A stretch of 64,000 nucleotides of DNA, taken from the NCBI GenBank assembly GCA_009838645.1, contig VXRC01000004.1:107458-171457 (forward strand). Reading direction: 5' to 3'. The stretch is from Gemmatimonadota bacterium (GTDB lineage: Bacteria > JAAXHH01). The position numbers and the translations under genes were made by a program. A model generated the notes under the pieces. It searched no databases, was not told the DNA's origin, and saw only the letters and a list, made by a program, of their open reading frames with translations. Each line of letters opens with the position of its first letter. Position 1 is the first letter of the stretch. Positions 29,217-37,417 of this stretch are shown one piece after another.

Positions 29217-30362
29217 ATGTGGGAACTCTTCTGGCGATTCCTGGCCCTGGGATGCATCAGCTTCGGCGGTCCCGTCGCCCACCTGGGATACTTCCGGACC
29301 GCCTTCGTGGAACGGTTGAAGTGGCTTGACGAAGCCTCCTACGGCCGGCTCGTGGCCCTGAGCCAATTCCTTCCCGGACCCTCTTCCAGCCAGGTCGGCT
29401 TTGCCATCGGATACCAGCGGGCGGGCGTCGCCGGCGGCGTCGCCGTGTTCCTGGGGTTCACGCTGCCGTCCTTCATGCTCCTGTACCTGCTTGCCATCGC
29501 CGGGAGCTCGGTGACGGACACGGTCTGGTTCGGCGGGTTCGTCAAGGGATTGAAACTGCTGGCCGTGGTCGTGGTCGCAGACGCCGTACTGGGCATGTAC
29601 GCCACCTTCTGCAGACGCCGACTCACCGGGGCACTGTGCATTCTGACCGCGTCGGCCCTGCTGGTCGCCCCTTCGATGGCGACCCAGTTCGCGGTCCTGG
29701 CGGCAGGCGCGCTGGTCGGCTGGCGTTTTCTGCGCGCGCCGGAGGCATCGCCCGGAGGCCGGCTCCGATTCTCCTGGCTGCCGCTGACGCTCTTCTTCCT
29801 GCTCCTCATCGGCCTTCCGCTGCTGGCAAGCCTGTCGCCGGACCTCGATCTGCTCTCCCGGTTCTACCAGGCCGGCAGCGTGGTATTCGGCGGCGGACAC
29901 GTCGTTTTGCCGCTGCTCCAGCAGACCGTGGGCGACGCGCTGCCCATCGATCGTTTCCTGCTCGGTTACGCCGCCGCCCAGGCCATTCCGGGCCCCATGT
30001 TCGCCATGTCGGCGTTCCTGGGCGCCGGAATGAACCCGGATCATGCACTGGTTGGCGCGTTGATCGCGGTCCTCGGCATTTTCCTTCCGGGATTCCTGTT
30101 GATCCTGTCCTTCCACGACACCTGGGAGACCCTGGCGCGAAAGCCGGACGCCGCGGGCGCGGTGGCGGGTGTCAACGCGTCGGTGGTCGGACTCCTGCTG
30201 GCGGCGCTCTACCAGCCCGTGTTCGTCAATGCCGTCTTTTCGTCCCTGGATCTCGCCCTCGCCATCATCGGGTTTTTCCTGCTCAGGGTGTTGCGCCTGC
30301 CGATCCTGGCGCTGGTCGCGTTCTTTGCCGCGGCGGGGGTGCTGGCAGCCGTCCTGGGGTGA
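29217..30362 (+). CDS. chrA: Chromate transporter, two-domain ChrA family
   Basis: A 381-residue inner-membrane protein with two homologous CHR domains: the first opens WRFLALGCISFGGPVAHLGYF and contains LSQFLPGPSSSQVGFAIGYQRAGVAGG. The second has FYQAGSVVFGGGHVVLPLLQ and AQAIPGPMFAMSAFLGAGMN. The repeated FGGP/FGGGH and PGP signatures identify the long-chain CHR family, whose studied members export chromate; others may move sulfate-like anions. It starts 3 bp after ppdK and is co-transcribed with it. Confidence 0.92.
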   Translation: MWELFWRFLALGCISFGGPVAHLGYFRTAFVERLKWLDEASYGRLVALSQFLPGPSSSQVGFAIGYQRAGVAGGVAVFLGFTLPSFMLLYLLAIAGSSVTDTVWFGGFVKGLKLLAVVVVADAVLGMYATFCRRRLTGALCILTASALLVAPSMATQFAVLAAGALVGWRFLRAPEASPGGRLRFSWLPLTLFFLLLIGLPLLASLSPDLDLLSRFYQAGSVVFGGGHVVLPLLQQTVGDALPIDRFLLGYAAAQAIPGPMFAMSAFLGAGMNPDHALVGALIAVLGIFLPGFLLILSFHDTWETLARKPDAAGAVAGVNASVVGLLLAALYQPVFVNAVFSSLDLALAIIGFFLLRVLRLPILALVAFFAAAGVLAAVLG

Positions 30363-30385
30363 CGGGATAACGAAGCCGGTATTCC

Positions 30386-30414
30386 TTGTCTATATCGGTT
30401 AAATGGGGATATTA
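30386..30414 (+). promoter_or_regulatory. Candidate promoter for the solute-binding protein gene
   Basis: TTGTCT (30386-30391) with ATATTA (30409-30414) at 17 bp, or TATTAC at 18 bp, in a locally AT-rich stretch about 60 bp before the ATG at 30472. Confidence 0.35.
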
Positions 30415-30471
30415 CATAAGGATCAATCCATCATAGCTGGACCTGTTCATGTTTTGTCTTCGTACCTGATC

Positions 30472-32184
30472 ATGCGACGAATCGCCTCATTCCTCTTTTT
30501 GCTCGTATTTCTCACCGCCCCGGAACTCTCCGCCCAGCGGGTCAACTCCATCGGCGTCGAGTTGCCTGAAGACGCAGCGCCGCCGGAGCGTCAGCGGCTG
30601 CGGTTCTTCGAGATGGACGGGACGTACATGGAGTGGTTCAAGACCATTTACAGGCGCAGCCCGGCCACCAACCTCATTTCCGAGCCGCTGGTCCGCCAGG
30701 ACCATAACTACGACCTGGTTCCGGCCGCCGCAAAGTCCTGGGAGGCCACACCGGACGGCAATACGTGGCTCTTCCACCTGCGGTCCGGGATGCAGTGGGA
30801 CGACGGCCGGCCCTTCAACGCCCATGACTACGTCTTTACCTTCCGCCGGGGGGCGGATCCGGACAATGCCTACGACTTCGAATGGCACTACCGTATCATC
30901 AAGAACTGGAGCGACGTGGTCGGCCGGCAGCTGCCCGTCGATTCGCTGGGCGTGGAAGCGATAGACGATACGACGCTGGCCGTCCATACCGAGCAACCCG
31001 TGCCCTACCTGCCCTTCAACCTCATCATGAGTTGGGCTTCGCCGGAGCACGCGGTGGCCAAATACGGTGACGAGTGGGCGACCCGGGCGGAGACCCATAT
31101 TTCGTCCGGCCCGTTCAAGCTCACCGAATGGCGCAAGAACGAGATCATCATCCTGGACGCCAACCCGATGTACCGAGGTTCCATGCCGCCCCTTCTCGAC
31201 CAGGTGATTATCCGGGTGTTCTCTCAGTCGGCCGTGCCGCTCATGCTTTCGGCTTATACGGCCGGCGAGGTGGATATGATCCTCCTGACCGGACAGGCAG
31301 CCCTGGGAAGGGTCAAGAGCGACCCGGTGCTCAGCCGCGAACTGCATTCCATGGTCAACTTCGTCACGTTCTACATGACCATGGACACGTACAATCCGCC
31401 TTTCGACGACCTCCGCGTCCGCAGAGCCTTCGCCCACTCCATCGACCGCACGGCCCTGATGGACTCCGCCCTGAAGGACGTGGGCGTGGCGGCCTACAGC
31501 ATGCTGGCCCCCGGCTTCCCCGGCGCGAAACCGGAGGTCTTCCGCGATATGCTGCCCTACGATCCCGAACGGGCCAGGCAGTTGATGGCGGAGGCCGGAT
31601 ACCCCGACGGAAAGGGGTTTCCCCAGGTCGATATCTGGATCCGCGCCCACGACTACCAGTCCACCCGGTTGCCCGCGGAGGCCATCCAGGCGATGATCGC
31701 CGAAGCGCTGAATGTACGGGTCGGGGTCAGAGTCATCGAACGCAAGGTGTTCACCGACGGCCTAAACAACCACGAGGTGACGCTGGCCCTGGTGGCCTAC
31801 AGCCAGGACTTCCCCGATCCGGCCAATCTGCTCGGGCTCTGGCGGTCCAGGGGGCGCCACGCCTGGCACGACGACACCTTCGAACGGCTGATTCACGAGG
31901 GCAACGAGTTCATGGGGCCACCCGATGAACGGTACGCCATTTACCATGCCGCCGAACGCAGGCTGGTGGAAGACGTGGGTGGCATCTTCCTCTGGTTTCC
32001 GGTGGAACACCGCCTGTGGAAACCCGATTTCTATAGCCCTACCCTTCAGCCCAACCGCCTCGGCATGGAGGTCTGGTCCAACCTGACCTGGATGAACGGG
32101 TATTTCAGGGATACGGATCGTGACGCGGAGGATCAGCCGCGCAGCCGCGGCCTCTGGGACTGGTTCAAGTCCGCCCTGGACTGA
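30472..32184 (+). CDS. ABC transporter substrate-binding protein, family 5 (peptide/nickel type)
   Basis: A 570-residue periplasmic protein with a signal peptide (MRRIASFLFLLVFLTAPELSAQ). The SBP_bac_5 pattern is clear: SEPLVRQDHNYDLVPAAAKSWEATPDGNTWLFHLRSGMQWDDGRPFNAHDYVFTFRR, then VRRAFAHSIDRTALM and LMAEAGYPDGKGFPQVDI. Members bind oligopeptides, opines, nickel or sugars. No permease or ATPase gene adjoins it, so the transporter partner must be elsewhere. The convergent gene after it is an enolase-superfamily dehydratase. The start was chosen at the signal peptide. Confidence 0.92.
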   Translation: MRRIASFLFLLVFLTAPELSAQRVNSIGVELPEDAAPPERQRLRFFEMDGTYMEWFKTIYRRSPATNLISEPLVRQDHNYDLVPAAAKSWEATPDGNTWLFHLRSGMQWDDGRPFNAHDYVFTFRRGADPDNAYDFEWHYRIIKNWSDVVGRQLPVDSLGVEAIDDTTLAVHTEQPVPYLPFNLIMSWASPEHAVAKYGDEWATRAETHISSGPFKLTEWRKNEIIILDANPMYRGSMPPLLDQVIIRVFSQSAVPLMLSAYTAGEVDMILLTGQAALGRVKSDPVLSRELHSMVNFVTFYMTMDTYNPPFDDLRVRRAFAHSIDRTALMDSALKDVGVAAYSMLAPGFPGAKPEVFRDMLPYDPERARQLMAEAGYPDGKGFPQVDIWIRAHDYQSTRLPAEAIQAMIAEALNVRVGVRVIERKVFTDGLNNHEVTLALVAYSQDFPDPANLLGLWRSRGRHAWHDDTFERLIHEGNEFMGPPDERYAIYHAAERRLVEDVGGIFLWFPVEHRLWKPDFYSPTLQPNRLGMEVWSNLTWMNGYFRDTDRDAEDQPRSRGLWDWFKSALD

Positions 32185-32241
32185 TGCAGTGCGAATCAAG
32201 CGTTTTATCTAGAGTCGCCGTGGATCGAGTGTTGCGGCACG

Positions 32242-33402
32242 CTATGCGGGACGGGAAAACCGTTCCAGTGCTTCATCGTCGATCCGGACGCCCAGGCCGG
32301 GATCGTCCGTCACCGGAAACGCGCCATCGGTTGGTTGCGGGGCTTTTAGCGCGTAGCGGCACCGCGTGGGAAAGGATTCGTGGCCGTGTTCCATGACCAG
32401 GAAGTTGGGGATGGCCGCGGACAGCTGGATGGTCGCGGCGGTGGCAAGCACCCCGCCGCCCCCTATGTGGGGTGACACGGGGATGTTGTAGGTCTCCGCG
32501 AGCACGGCGATGCGTTTCCCCTCGGTCAGCCCCGTACGCCCGATATCCGGCATCACCACGTCGCAGGTCCTCCGGTCGAAAGCTTCCTTCATCTCGAACC
32601 GGGTGCGGTACCACTCACCGTTGGCGACGTGCATGTCCAGCGCCCGGGTCACGGCCGCGTGACCCGCCAGGTCCTCGGGCAGGGTCGGCGCCTCCAGCCA
32701 GTAGACGTCCAGCGCTTCCAGTTCCCGGCCCAGCCTGATCGCCTCGGCCACGTCGAATTCGGTATGCACGTCCACCATGACGGAGATGTCCGGACCGACG
32801 CGCTCGCGGACGGCCCTGGCAAAGGTGACGGTACCGGCGCGGTCCCTTGACGGGGACAGTTTCAATCCGCGGTAGCCCGCGCCCACGAGTCTTTCGGCCC
32901 GGTCCGCCGCGGAGGCGGGGTCGCGGCCGGCGCATCCGGAGTAAATTTCGACCCGGTCCCGGAACCTACCTCCGAGCAGTTTATGGACCGGCAGGTCCAG
33001 CGCCTTTCCTTTCAGGTCCCACAGGGCGATGTCGCACGCGGCGAGGGCGTCGACGTAGAAGCCGGTCGGATGTCCCCTTTCCCGCATGCCGTCGAAGAGT
33101 TTTTGCCACAGGAATTCCACGTCGAAGGGATCCGCGCCGATAAGAACGGGACGGCACAGGTCTTCCACGATGGTCCGCGTCGTATCCGGCAAGATGGGAC
33201 TTTGCCCTTCGCCGTAACCGACCAGGCCCTCTTCGGTCGTTATGCGCACCACCAGGGTTTCGTGACTGTCGGACTTGAAGGCGTGCCTGTTTTCCGGGAT
33301 GAAATAGGCGGAAGGCGCACCGGGGCCGCGTTCACGCAATTCCTGGCCGGCTTCTCTCGGGATTCGTACCGCGAAAGCTTCGACGTTCGATACTTTCATC
33401 AT
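32242..33402 (-). CDS. Mandelate racemase/muconate-lactonizing-type enolase-superfamily enzyme
   Basis: A 386-residue enolase-superfamily enzyme, probably a sugar-acid dehydratase or racemase. The capping domain is at 1-~130. In the barrel, metal ligands D211 (MVDVHTEF), E237 (WLEAP) and E263 (NGEW) are present, as is the general-base His312 in SPHIGGGG. The usual KxK pair is reduced to K181-L-S183, so the second lysine is missing. That resembles D-mannonate/galactonate-type or racemase subgroups less well, and the substrate is not assignable. GGAGG lies 7 bp before the start, inside the rtcB end. It is the last gene of a four-gene minus-strand operon. Confidence 0.88.
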   Translation of the reverse strand: MMKVSNVEAFAVRIPREAGQELRERGPGAPSAYFIPENRHAFKSDSHETLVVRITTEEGLVGYGEGQSPILPDTTRTIVEDLCRPVLIGADPFDVEFLWQKLFDGMRERGHPTGFYVDALAACDIALWDLKGKALDLPVHKLLGGRFRDRVEIYSGCAGRDPASAADRAERLVGAGYRGLKLSPSRDRAGTVTFARAVRERVGPDISVMVDVHTEFDVAEAIRLGRELEALDVYWLEAPTLPEDLAGHAAVTRALDMHVANGEWYRTRFEMKEAFDRRTCDVVMPDIGRTGLTEGKRIAVLAETYNIPVSPHIGGGGVLATAATIQLSAAIPNFLVMEHGHESFPTRCRYALKAPQPTDGAFPVTDDPGLGVRIDDEALERFSRPA

Positions 33403-33403
33403 C

Positions 33404-34660
33404 TCAATCCTCCGGTCGCTCGCCGGCCGGCGCCATCTTCACCAGCCTGGGTTCGAAGCGGGCCACCACCTCCACCAGGTCGGTCTGCGCCGCCATCACT
33501 GCTTCGATATTCTTGTATACGAAGGGGACTTCGTCGAGACCGGCAGACATGAGCGTGACGCCTTTCTCCCGGAGCAGCCGGTTGGCGTCCTGCCAGTTCA
33601 GGCTCCGGATCGCCCGTTTCCGGCTCATAACGCGGCCGGCGCCGTGGGCGGCGGAGTTCATGGCGTCCCGGTTTCCCTTCCCGCGGACCACGAAGGCCGG
33701 GCTCGCCATCGAGCCGGGAATGATGCCCAGCACGCCCGGGCCTGCCGGCGTGGCGCCCTTGCGGTGTACGATCGCTTTCCGGTCCGGACTACGACCAAGT
33801 TGGCCATGCTGGCTGGAACGACCTCGCTGGCTATGCTGGCCGCGCTGGCCGGAGACGGTAATGCTCTTTTTCCACGCGAAATTGTGGTGATTCTCCAGGT
33901 CCAGCAACACTTCCGCCCCGAGGTGGCCGGCCATGTGACGGTGTATGCAGGCGTGGTTGGCCTCCGCGTAGCGGCCCATGAGCTCCATGGCCGCCCAGTA
34001 TTCCTGTCCCGGCTCGGTGTCCAGGCCCAGCCAGGCCAGGTGCCGTTGTTCTTTGGACAGTTCGGGGCGCAGGGACATGGCCAGCCTGCTGTAATGGGAG
34101 GCGACCATGGCGCCGGTCCCGCGGCTTCCGCTGTGGGAAAGCAGGGCGAGGTAGGTGCCGGTATCGAGTCCCTTCAACTGCTCGTTCAGCGTCAGCTCGC
34201 CGAATTCGACGAAATGGTTGCCGCTCCCGCTGGTGCCCAGCTGGCTCCAGGCCTTGTCCCTGGCCTTCCGGGTCACGGGGGAGACGGACCAGTTCCGGTC
34301 GAGGACCGGGTGGTTCCGGCGTTTCTTGAAACTGGCCCCTACGCCGAAGCGCGTCTCCGCCGAGATGGCCTTCTTCAGGCGGTCCGTTCCCCGGTCGTGC
34401 CGTAGCGTGCCCAGTGGCAGGTCCAGGACGGTCATTTTCATCCTGCAGGCGATGTCGACGCCCACGGCATAGGGTATCACCGCGTTGTCCGTGGCCAGCA
34501 CGCCGCCGATGGGCAGGCCGTAACCCACGTGGGCGTCCGGCATCAGCGCGGCGGCAAGGGCTACGGGCAGGGAACAGGCCCGCTTCATCTGCTGGATCGA
34601 CTGGGCATCCAGATCCCGTCCCCACTGCCGGTAGGGTATGTGATTTGCCAAAGCAACCAC
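33404..34660 (-). CDS. rtcB: RNA-splicing ligase RtcB
   Basis: RtcB joins RNA 2',3'-cyclic phosphate and 5'-OH ends in a GTP- and Mn-dependent reaction. The 418-residue product has MPDAHVGYGLPIGGVLAT (42-58), GVDIACRMK, SGSGNHFVEFG (the GTP/metal loop, ~145-155), SHSGSRGTG and the GMP-accepting His339 in NSAAHGAGRVMSR. Between NFAWKK and IVHRKGATPAG there is a ~26-residue insert (~270-295) encoded by degenerate 9-bp repeats; most RtcB proteins have only a few residues there. A GTG start at 34660 has GAGAGG overlapping the TauD stop. It sits in a catabolic operon, not next to rtcA. Confidence 0.93.
   Translation of the reverse strand: MVALANHIPYRQWGRDLDAQSIQQMKRACSLPVALAAALMPDAHVGYGLPIGGVLATDNAVIPYAVGVDIACRMKMTVLDLPLGTLRHDRGTDRLKKAISAETRFGVGASFKKRRNHPVLDRNWSVSPVTRKARDKAWSQLGTSGSGNHFVEFGELTLNEQLKGLDTGTYLALLSHSGSRGTGAMVASHYSRLAMSLRPELSKEQRHLAWLGLDTEPGQEYWAAMELMGRYAEANHACIHRHMAGHLGAEVLLDLENHHNFAWKKSITVSGQRGQHSQRGRSSQHGQLGRSPDRKAIVHRKGATPAGPGVLGIIPGSMASPAFVVRGKGNRDAMNSAAHGAGRVMSRKRAIRSLNWQDANRLLREKGVTLMSAGLDEVPFVYKNIEAVMAAQTDLVEVVARFEPRLVKMAPAGERPED
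33793..33852. repeat. Degenerate 9-bp tandem repeat inside rtcB
   Basis: The plus strand can be read as units GACCAAGTT, GGCCATGCT, GGCTGGAAC, GACCTCGCT, GGCTATGCT, GGCCGCGCT and the partial GGCCGG. They are diverged copies of the GRCCAGGCT family. On the coding strand they give GQRGQHSQRGRSSQHGQLGRS, a hydrophilic insert between conserved RtcB segments. Confidence 0.75.
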
Positions 34661-34666
34661 GTCCTC

Positions 34667-35557
34667 TCAGAAACCGGCAATCTGGCGTCCGCTGAAGGTG
34701 AGCCGGTTCATGAGCCGTTCGTAACGCGTGTCGTCAAAGGGCGTCGGGGCGTGCAGCGTGCACCGGTTGTCCCAGACCACCAGGTCGCCCGGACGCCACC
34801 GGTGCATGTAGGTGTAATCTTCTCCGGTCGCGTGGGCCTGCAGTTTGTTGAGCAGCGCCGATCCCTCCGTGAGCGACATCCCTTCGACGGATTCGATGTG
34901 GCAGAGGGGCAGATAGAGGGACTTCCGGTCTGTCTCCGGGTGCCGCGCGACCAGGGGCCGGACGATCGGGGGAAACTGCTCCAGGAGTGCGCTGCTGAGC
35001 AGCGGCCGGTGCGGATTCTTCTTCCTGAGCAGTTCGTTGAGATGGTTATAGGAGTGGACGGTCCGGATGGAATCGATCCGTGCTTTGACGTCGTCCGGCA
35101 GGTCCGCATAGGCCGCGGTCATGCCCGCGAAGCCGGTCTCCCCGCCCTCGGGGGGCGTGCGGACGCAGAACAGGCAGGACCCGATCGGCTGTGGATGGCG
35201 GAATGAATCGTCCATGTGCCACAGCAGCGGAGGCGGGTCCGCCTGGATGAAGAGCGCGGTGTACTTTCCGTTCTCCTTCGCGTTCCCGATGCGCAGGATG
35301 TCGGGGAACCCCGGAACCAGGAAGGCCGGATCATATTTCTCGTTGCCCTCGGGCGCTCCGAACCGGGTTACGAACCGGCGGAGATGGGCGGGGTCGATAT
35401 GTCCCTGGTTACGGATGACCACCAGTCCACCCGCCGCGTGAAAAGCGTCCACGGCCTCCTTGACCATGGTTTCATCGAGCCGTGCAAGGTCCACGTCCCC
35501 GAGTTCGGCACCGAACCCGGACCGGGTCAGCGAAGTGCAATTGGAAGTTTCAGTCAT
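34667..35557 (-). CDS. TauD/TfdA-family 2-oxoglutarate-dependent dioxygenase
   Basis: A 296-residue non-heme iron(II) dioxygenase. Facial-triad residues are visible as H114-x-D116 in LLWHMDDSFRH and distal His269 in RCTLHAPTPF, with a 2-oxoglutarate-binding Arg in DTRYERLMNRL. The opening SGFGAELGDVDLARLD is typical of the family (TauD, 2,4-D dioxygenase, taurine and sulfonate oxygenases). The substrate is unknown. The ATG at 35557 was chosen because residues before it are low-complexity. It is co-directional with the fold-type III PLP enzyme upstream (67-bp gap) and with rtcB downstream (6-bp gap). Confidence 0.92.
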   Translation of the reverse strand: MTETSNCTSLTRSGFGAELGDVDLARLDETMVKEAVDAFHAAGGLVVIRNQGHIDPAHLRRFVTRFGAPEGNEKYDPAFLVPGFPDILRIGNAKENGKYTALFIQADPPPLLWHMDDSFRHPQPIGSCLFCVRTPPEGGETGFAGMTAAYADLPDDVKARIDSIRTVHSYNHLNELLRKKNPHRPLLSSALLEQFPPIVRPLVARHPETDRKSLYLPLCHIESVEGMSLTEGSALLNKLQAHATGEDYTYMHRWRPGDLVVWDNRCTLHAPTPFDDTRYERLMNRLTFSGRQIAGF

Positions 35558-35624
35558 GACGAAGGTGTTTCCTGATGATTGATCCGGCTGCGGGTCCGCC
35601 CGGTTTGGCGCGGCTTCCGCCGGA

Positions 35625-36740
35625 TCAGCGCAGTTTTCCACGGCCGACAATGGACCAGATGGTCTCGACGACCCCGTTGCGGATCCCGTAGAGGTGGTCG
35701 TGGAGGAACAGGGTGACGTCGGTGTAGGCCACCATGAGGTCGAGTTTGTCCCCGACGGCGATCTCGTGATTCGGACCGGTGAAGGTCACGGTCCCGTGTT
35801 CCGCGGACATGCGCACGCTCTCCACGTCATCGACGCCCACCGGCATGGGCATGCCGAACCACGCGGGCACCGTCTTGAACCCGGCGTCCACGATCAGCCG
35901 GTCCGGTTCGGGGCGGCTGGTGACCGTCACGTGCACGAAGATGGCCGGGTCGGTCCGAACCCCCCACAGGGTGTACATCACGTCGTTGAAGATCGCGCCG
36001 CCCGCCTGGATCTCGGTGATCCCTTTCAGGTCGGGGGTGACCGACAGCGTGCCGCTCCCGCCGCCGCTCACGATATCGCAGGGCAGTCCCGCATCCCGGC
36101 AGCGCTGCGCGGAGTCCACGAGATCTCCCACGGCCCGCCTGATCTCCCCGTGTTTCCAGTCGGAGCCTTCATCCACGCAGGCGTGTCCCTCCCAGGCCAT
36201 GACCCCCCGGAACCGCAGGCCGGGGGTCCGGTGGACCTTCCGGGCGAGTTCGACGACCTGTTCTCCGGGCCGGACGCCGGCCCGTTCCATGCCCGTGTTC
36301 AGTTCAACGAGCACGCCGACCTCGACACCGGTTTCCATCGCGGTGCGGCCCAGATCCTCCAGCGTGGCGTCACTGTCGACGGCGACCTTCACGTCCGCCT
36401 GCCTGCAGAGATGAGCCAGGCGGATGTATTTCGGCGGTCCGACCACCTGGTTGGCGATGAGAATGTCTTCGACGCCGCCCGCGGCCATGACCTCGGCCTC
36501 ACCGAGCTTGGCACAGGTGACGCCGATGGCGCCGGCCTTCAAAAGCCTGTGGGCAATAGCCGGGATCTTGACCCCCTTGATATGCGGACGCCAGTCCACG
36601 CCGGCTTCCTTCAACCGTTGTCCCACGGTGCGGATGTTGTTTTCAAGACGATCCAGGTCTACCCAGAGTACCGGGGTATCCAGATCTTCCTTGCGCGTTC
36701 CGATCTCGTCCAAAGTGTGTTCCCTCACTAGGTTCAGCAC
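35625..36740 (-). CDS. DSD1/D-threonine aldolase-like fold-type III PLP enzyme
   Basis: A 371-residue alanine-racemase-fold enzyme related to D-threonine aldolase and eukaryotic-type D-serine dehydratase. The opening DLDTPVLWVDLDRLENNI and the PLP-lysine segment RPHIKGVK (Lys55) are diagnostic. A phosphate-binding SGGGSGT and a C-terminal region with LFLHDHLYGIRNG (metal-binding His candidates in place of the usual HxC/HxD) follow. The GTG at 36740 is the most upstream plausible start; another GTG lies four codons in. It is the first gene of the four-gene operon with TauD, RtcB and an enolase-superfamily enzyme. Exact D-amino-acid substrate unknown. Confidence 0.88.
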   Translation of the reverse strand: MLNLVREHTLDEIGTRKEDLDTPVLWVDLDRLENNIRTVGQRLKEAGVDWRPHIKGVKIPAIAHRLLKAGAIGVTCAKLGEAEVMAAGGVEDILIANQVVGPPKYIRLAHLCRQADVKVAVDSDATLEDLGRTAMETGVEVGVLVELNTGMERAGVRPGEQVVELARKVHRTPGLRFRGVMAWEGHACVDEGSDWKHGEIRRAVGDLVDSAQRCRDAGLPCDIVSGGGSGTLSVTPDLKGITEIQAGGAIFNDVMYTLWGVRTDPAIFVHVTVTSRPEPDRLIVDAGFKTVPAWFGMPMPVGVDDVESVRMSAEHGTVTFTGPNHEIAVGDKLDLMVAYTDVTLFLHDHLYGIRNGVVETIWSIVGRGKLR

Positions 36741-36804
36741 GGGCCTTAACGCGGCGTGGGTCTCCGGCAGACCAGGGCAAAAAAGACATAGCTCACGAGA
36801 TTTC

Positions 36805-36820
36805 GTCGGTTATCACCGAC
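36805..36820. promoter_or_regulatory. Perfect inverted repeat in divergent gap
   Basis: GTCGGT-TATC-ACCGAC is a perfect 6-bp inverted repeat in the 156-bp gap between the divergent PLP-enzyme gene and the small membrane-protein gene. It could be an operator or a small hairpin in the leader. Confidence 0.35.
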
Positions 36821-36896
36821 TGAACATTTTGTACCATGTCGGCGAGAATACGTCAAGGATGTTCAGAGACCCCATTGCCAATATACGGAGGACATC

Positions 36897-37133
36897 ATGG
36901 AGATTGCAGGACTTCTGATCCAACCGGCAGTTTTGCTGGCGGCCTTCATCTTCTTCTGGCGGGAAGCCAAGGCAGGACGCCAGGAGCTGAAGGTCGAACT
37001 GAAGGTCGAGATGCAGAACATGGAAACGCGTATGCAGAACATGGAAACGCGTATCCGGGAAGACATCGGGAAGATGGAGCACCGGATCGCCCGGATCGAA
37101 GATATCATGCTCAGTAAAAAACAGACTTCATAA
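36897..37133 (+). CDS. Small membrane protein with coiled coil (78 aa)
   Basis: A 78-residue protein with one N-terminal transmembrane helix (AGLLIQPAVLLAAFIFFW), followed by a charged coiled coil rich in Glu, Arg and Met (KVELKVEMQNMETRMQNMETR, then IREDIGKMEHRIARIEDIM). A perfect 21-bp duplication encodes the doubled MQNMETR. ATG after a GGAGGACATC ribosome-binding site. The next gene, 27 bp on, encodes a shorter protein of the same layout ending RIEGLL, so they look like paralogues forming a membrane-tethered coiled-coil pair. Function unknown. Confidence 0.78.
   Translation: MEIAGLLIQPAVLLAAFIFFWREAKAGRQELKVELKVEMQNMETRMQNMETRIREDIGKMEHRIARIEDIMLSKKQTS
37011..37052 (+). repeat. Perfect 21-bp tandem duplication in small-protein gene
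   Basis: Two identical 21-bp units, at 37011-37031 and 37032-37052, each encode MQNMETR and keep the heptad phase of the coiled coil (7 residues). Just upstream a 12-bp repeat doubles LKVE. Confidence 0.93.
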
Positions 37134-37160
37134 CCACAATATCTGAAGAGAGGCGACAAG

Positions 37161-37334
37161 ATGCCTGGATGGGCGGAGTGGATACCGCAAGTCATCACGA
37201 TCGGCGTCTTCATTTACTACTTCAGGGACTTGAAGACGGATATTCGGGAAATGAGCGGAAAGGTATACGATCTTGGTACCCGCGTATCCCGCATTGAAGG
37301 TCTCCTTGAAGGCAAATCGCCGAACGCGGAATAA
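37161..37334 (+). CDS. Very small membrane protein with coiled coil (57 aa)
   Basis: A 57-residue product: MPGWAEWIPQVITIGVFIYY, then FRDLKTDIREMSGKVYDL, then GTRVSRIEGLLEGK to the end. One transmembrane helix is followed by a short amphipathic coil ending RVSRIEGLLEG, parallel to RIARIEDIML in the preceding gene. A GAAGAGAGGCGACAAG ribosome-binding site precedes the ATG. It lies 27 bp after the 78-residue gene and is almost certainly in the same transcript. It is too short for usual gene-finding cut-offs. Similar tiny TM+coil proteins occur near phage-holin-like or hypothetical loci, but I cannot assign a function. Confidence 0.72.
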   Translation: MPGWAEWIPQVITIGVFIYYFRDLKTDIREMSGKVYDLGTRVSRIEGLLEGKSPNAE

Positions 37335-37417
37335 CGACAGCGGTAACGGCGCGTAGTACAAGAGGCGGGACTATGGAAAGCGGAACGCCCTGGAGATCTG
37401 AAACAACGAGCAGTCCG

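Noticed and set aside
26994..30116. A 1040-codon open frame on the minus strand across ppdK and chrA
   Set aside because: It lies antisense to two well-supported genes; such frames are common in high-GC DNA. The product has no domain pattern and is unusually rich in His, Arg and Gln.
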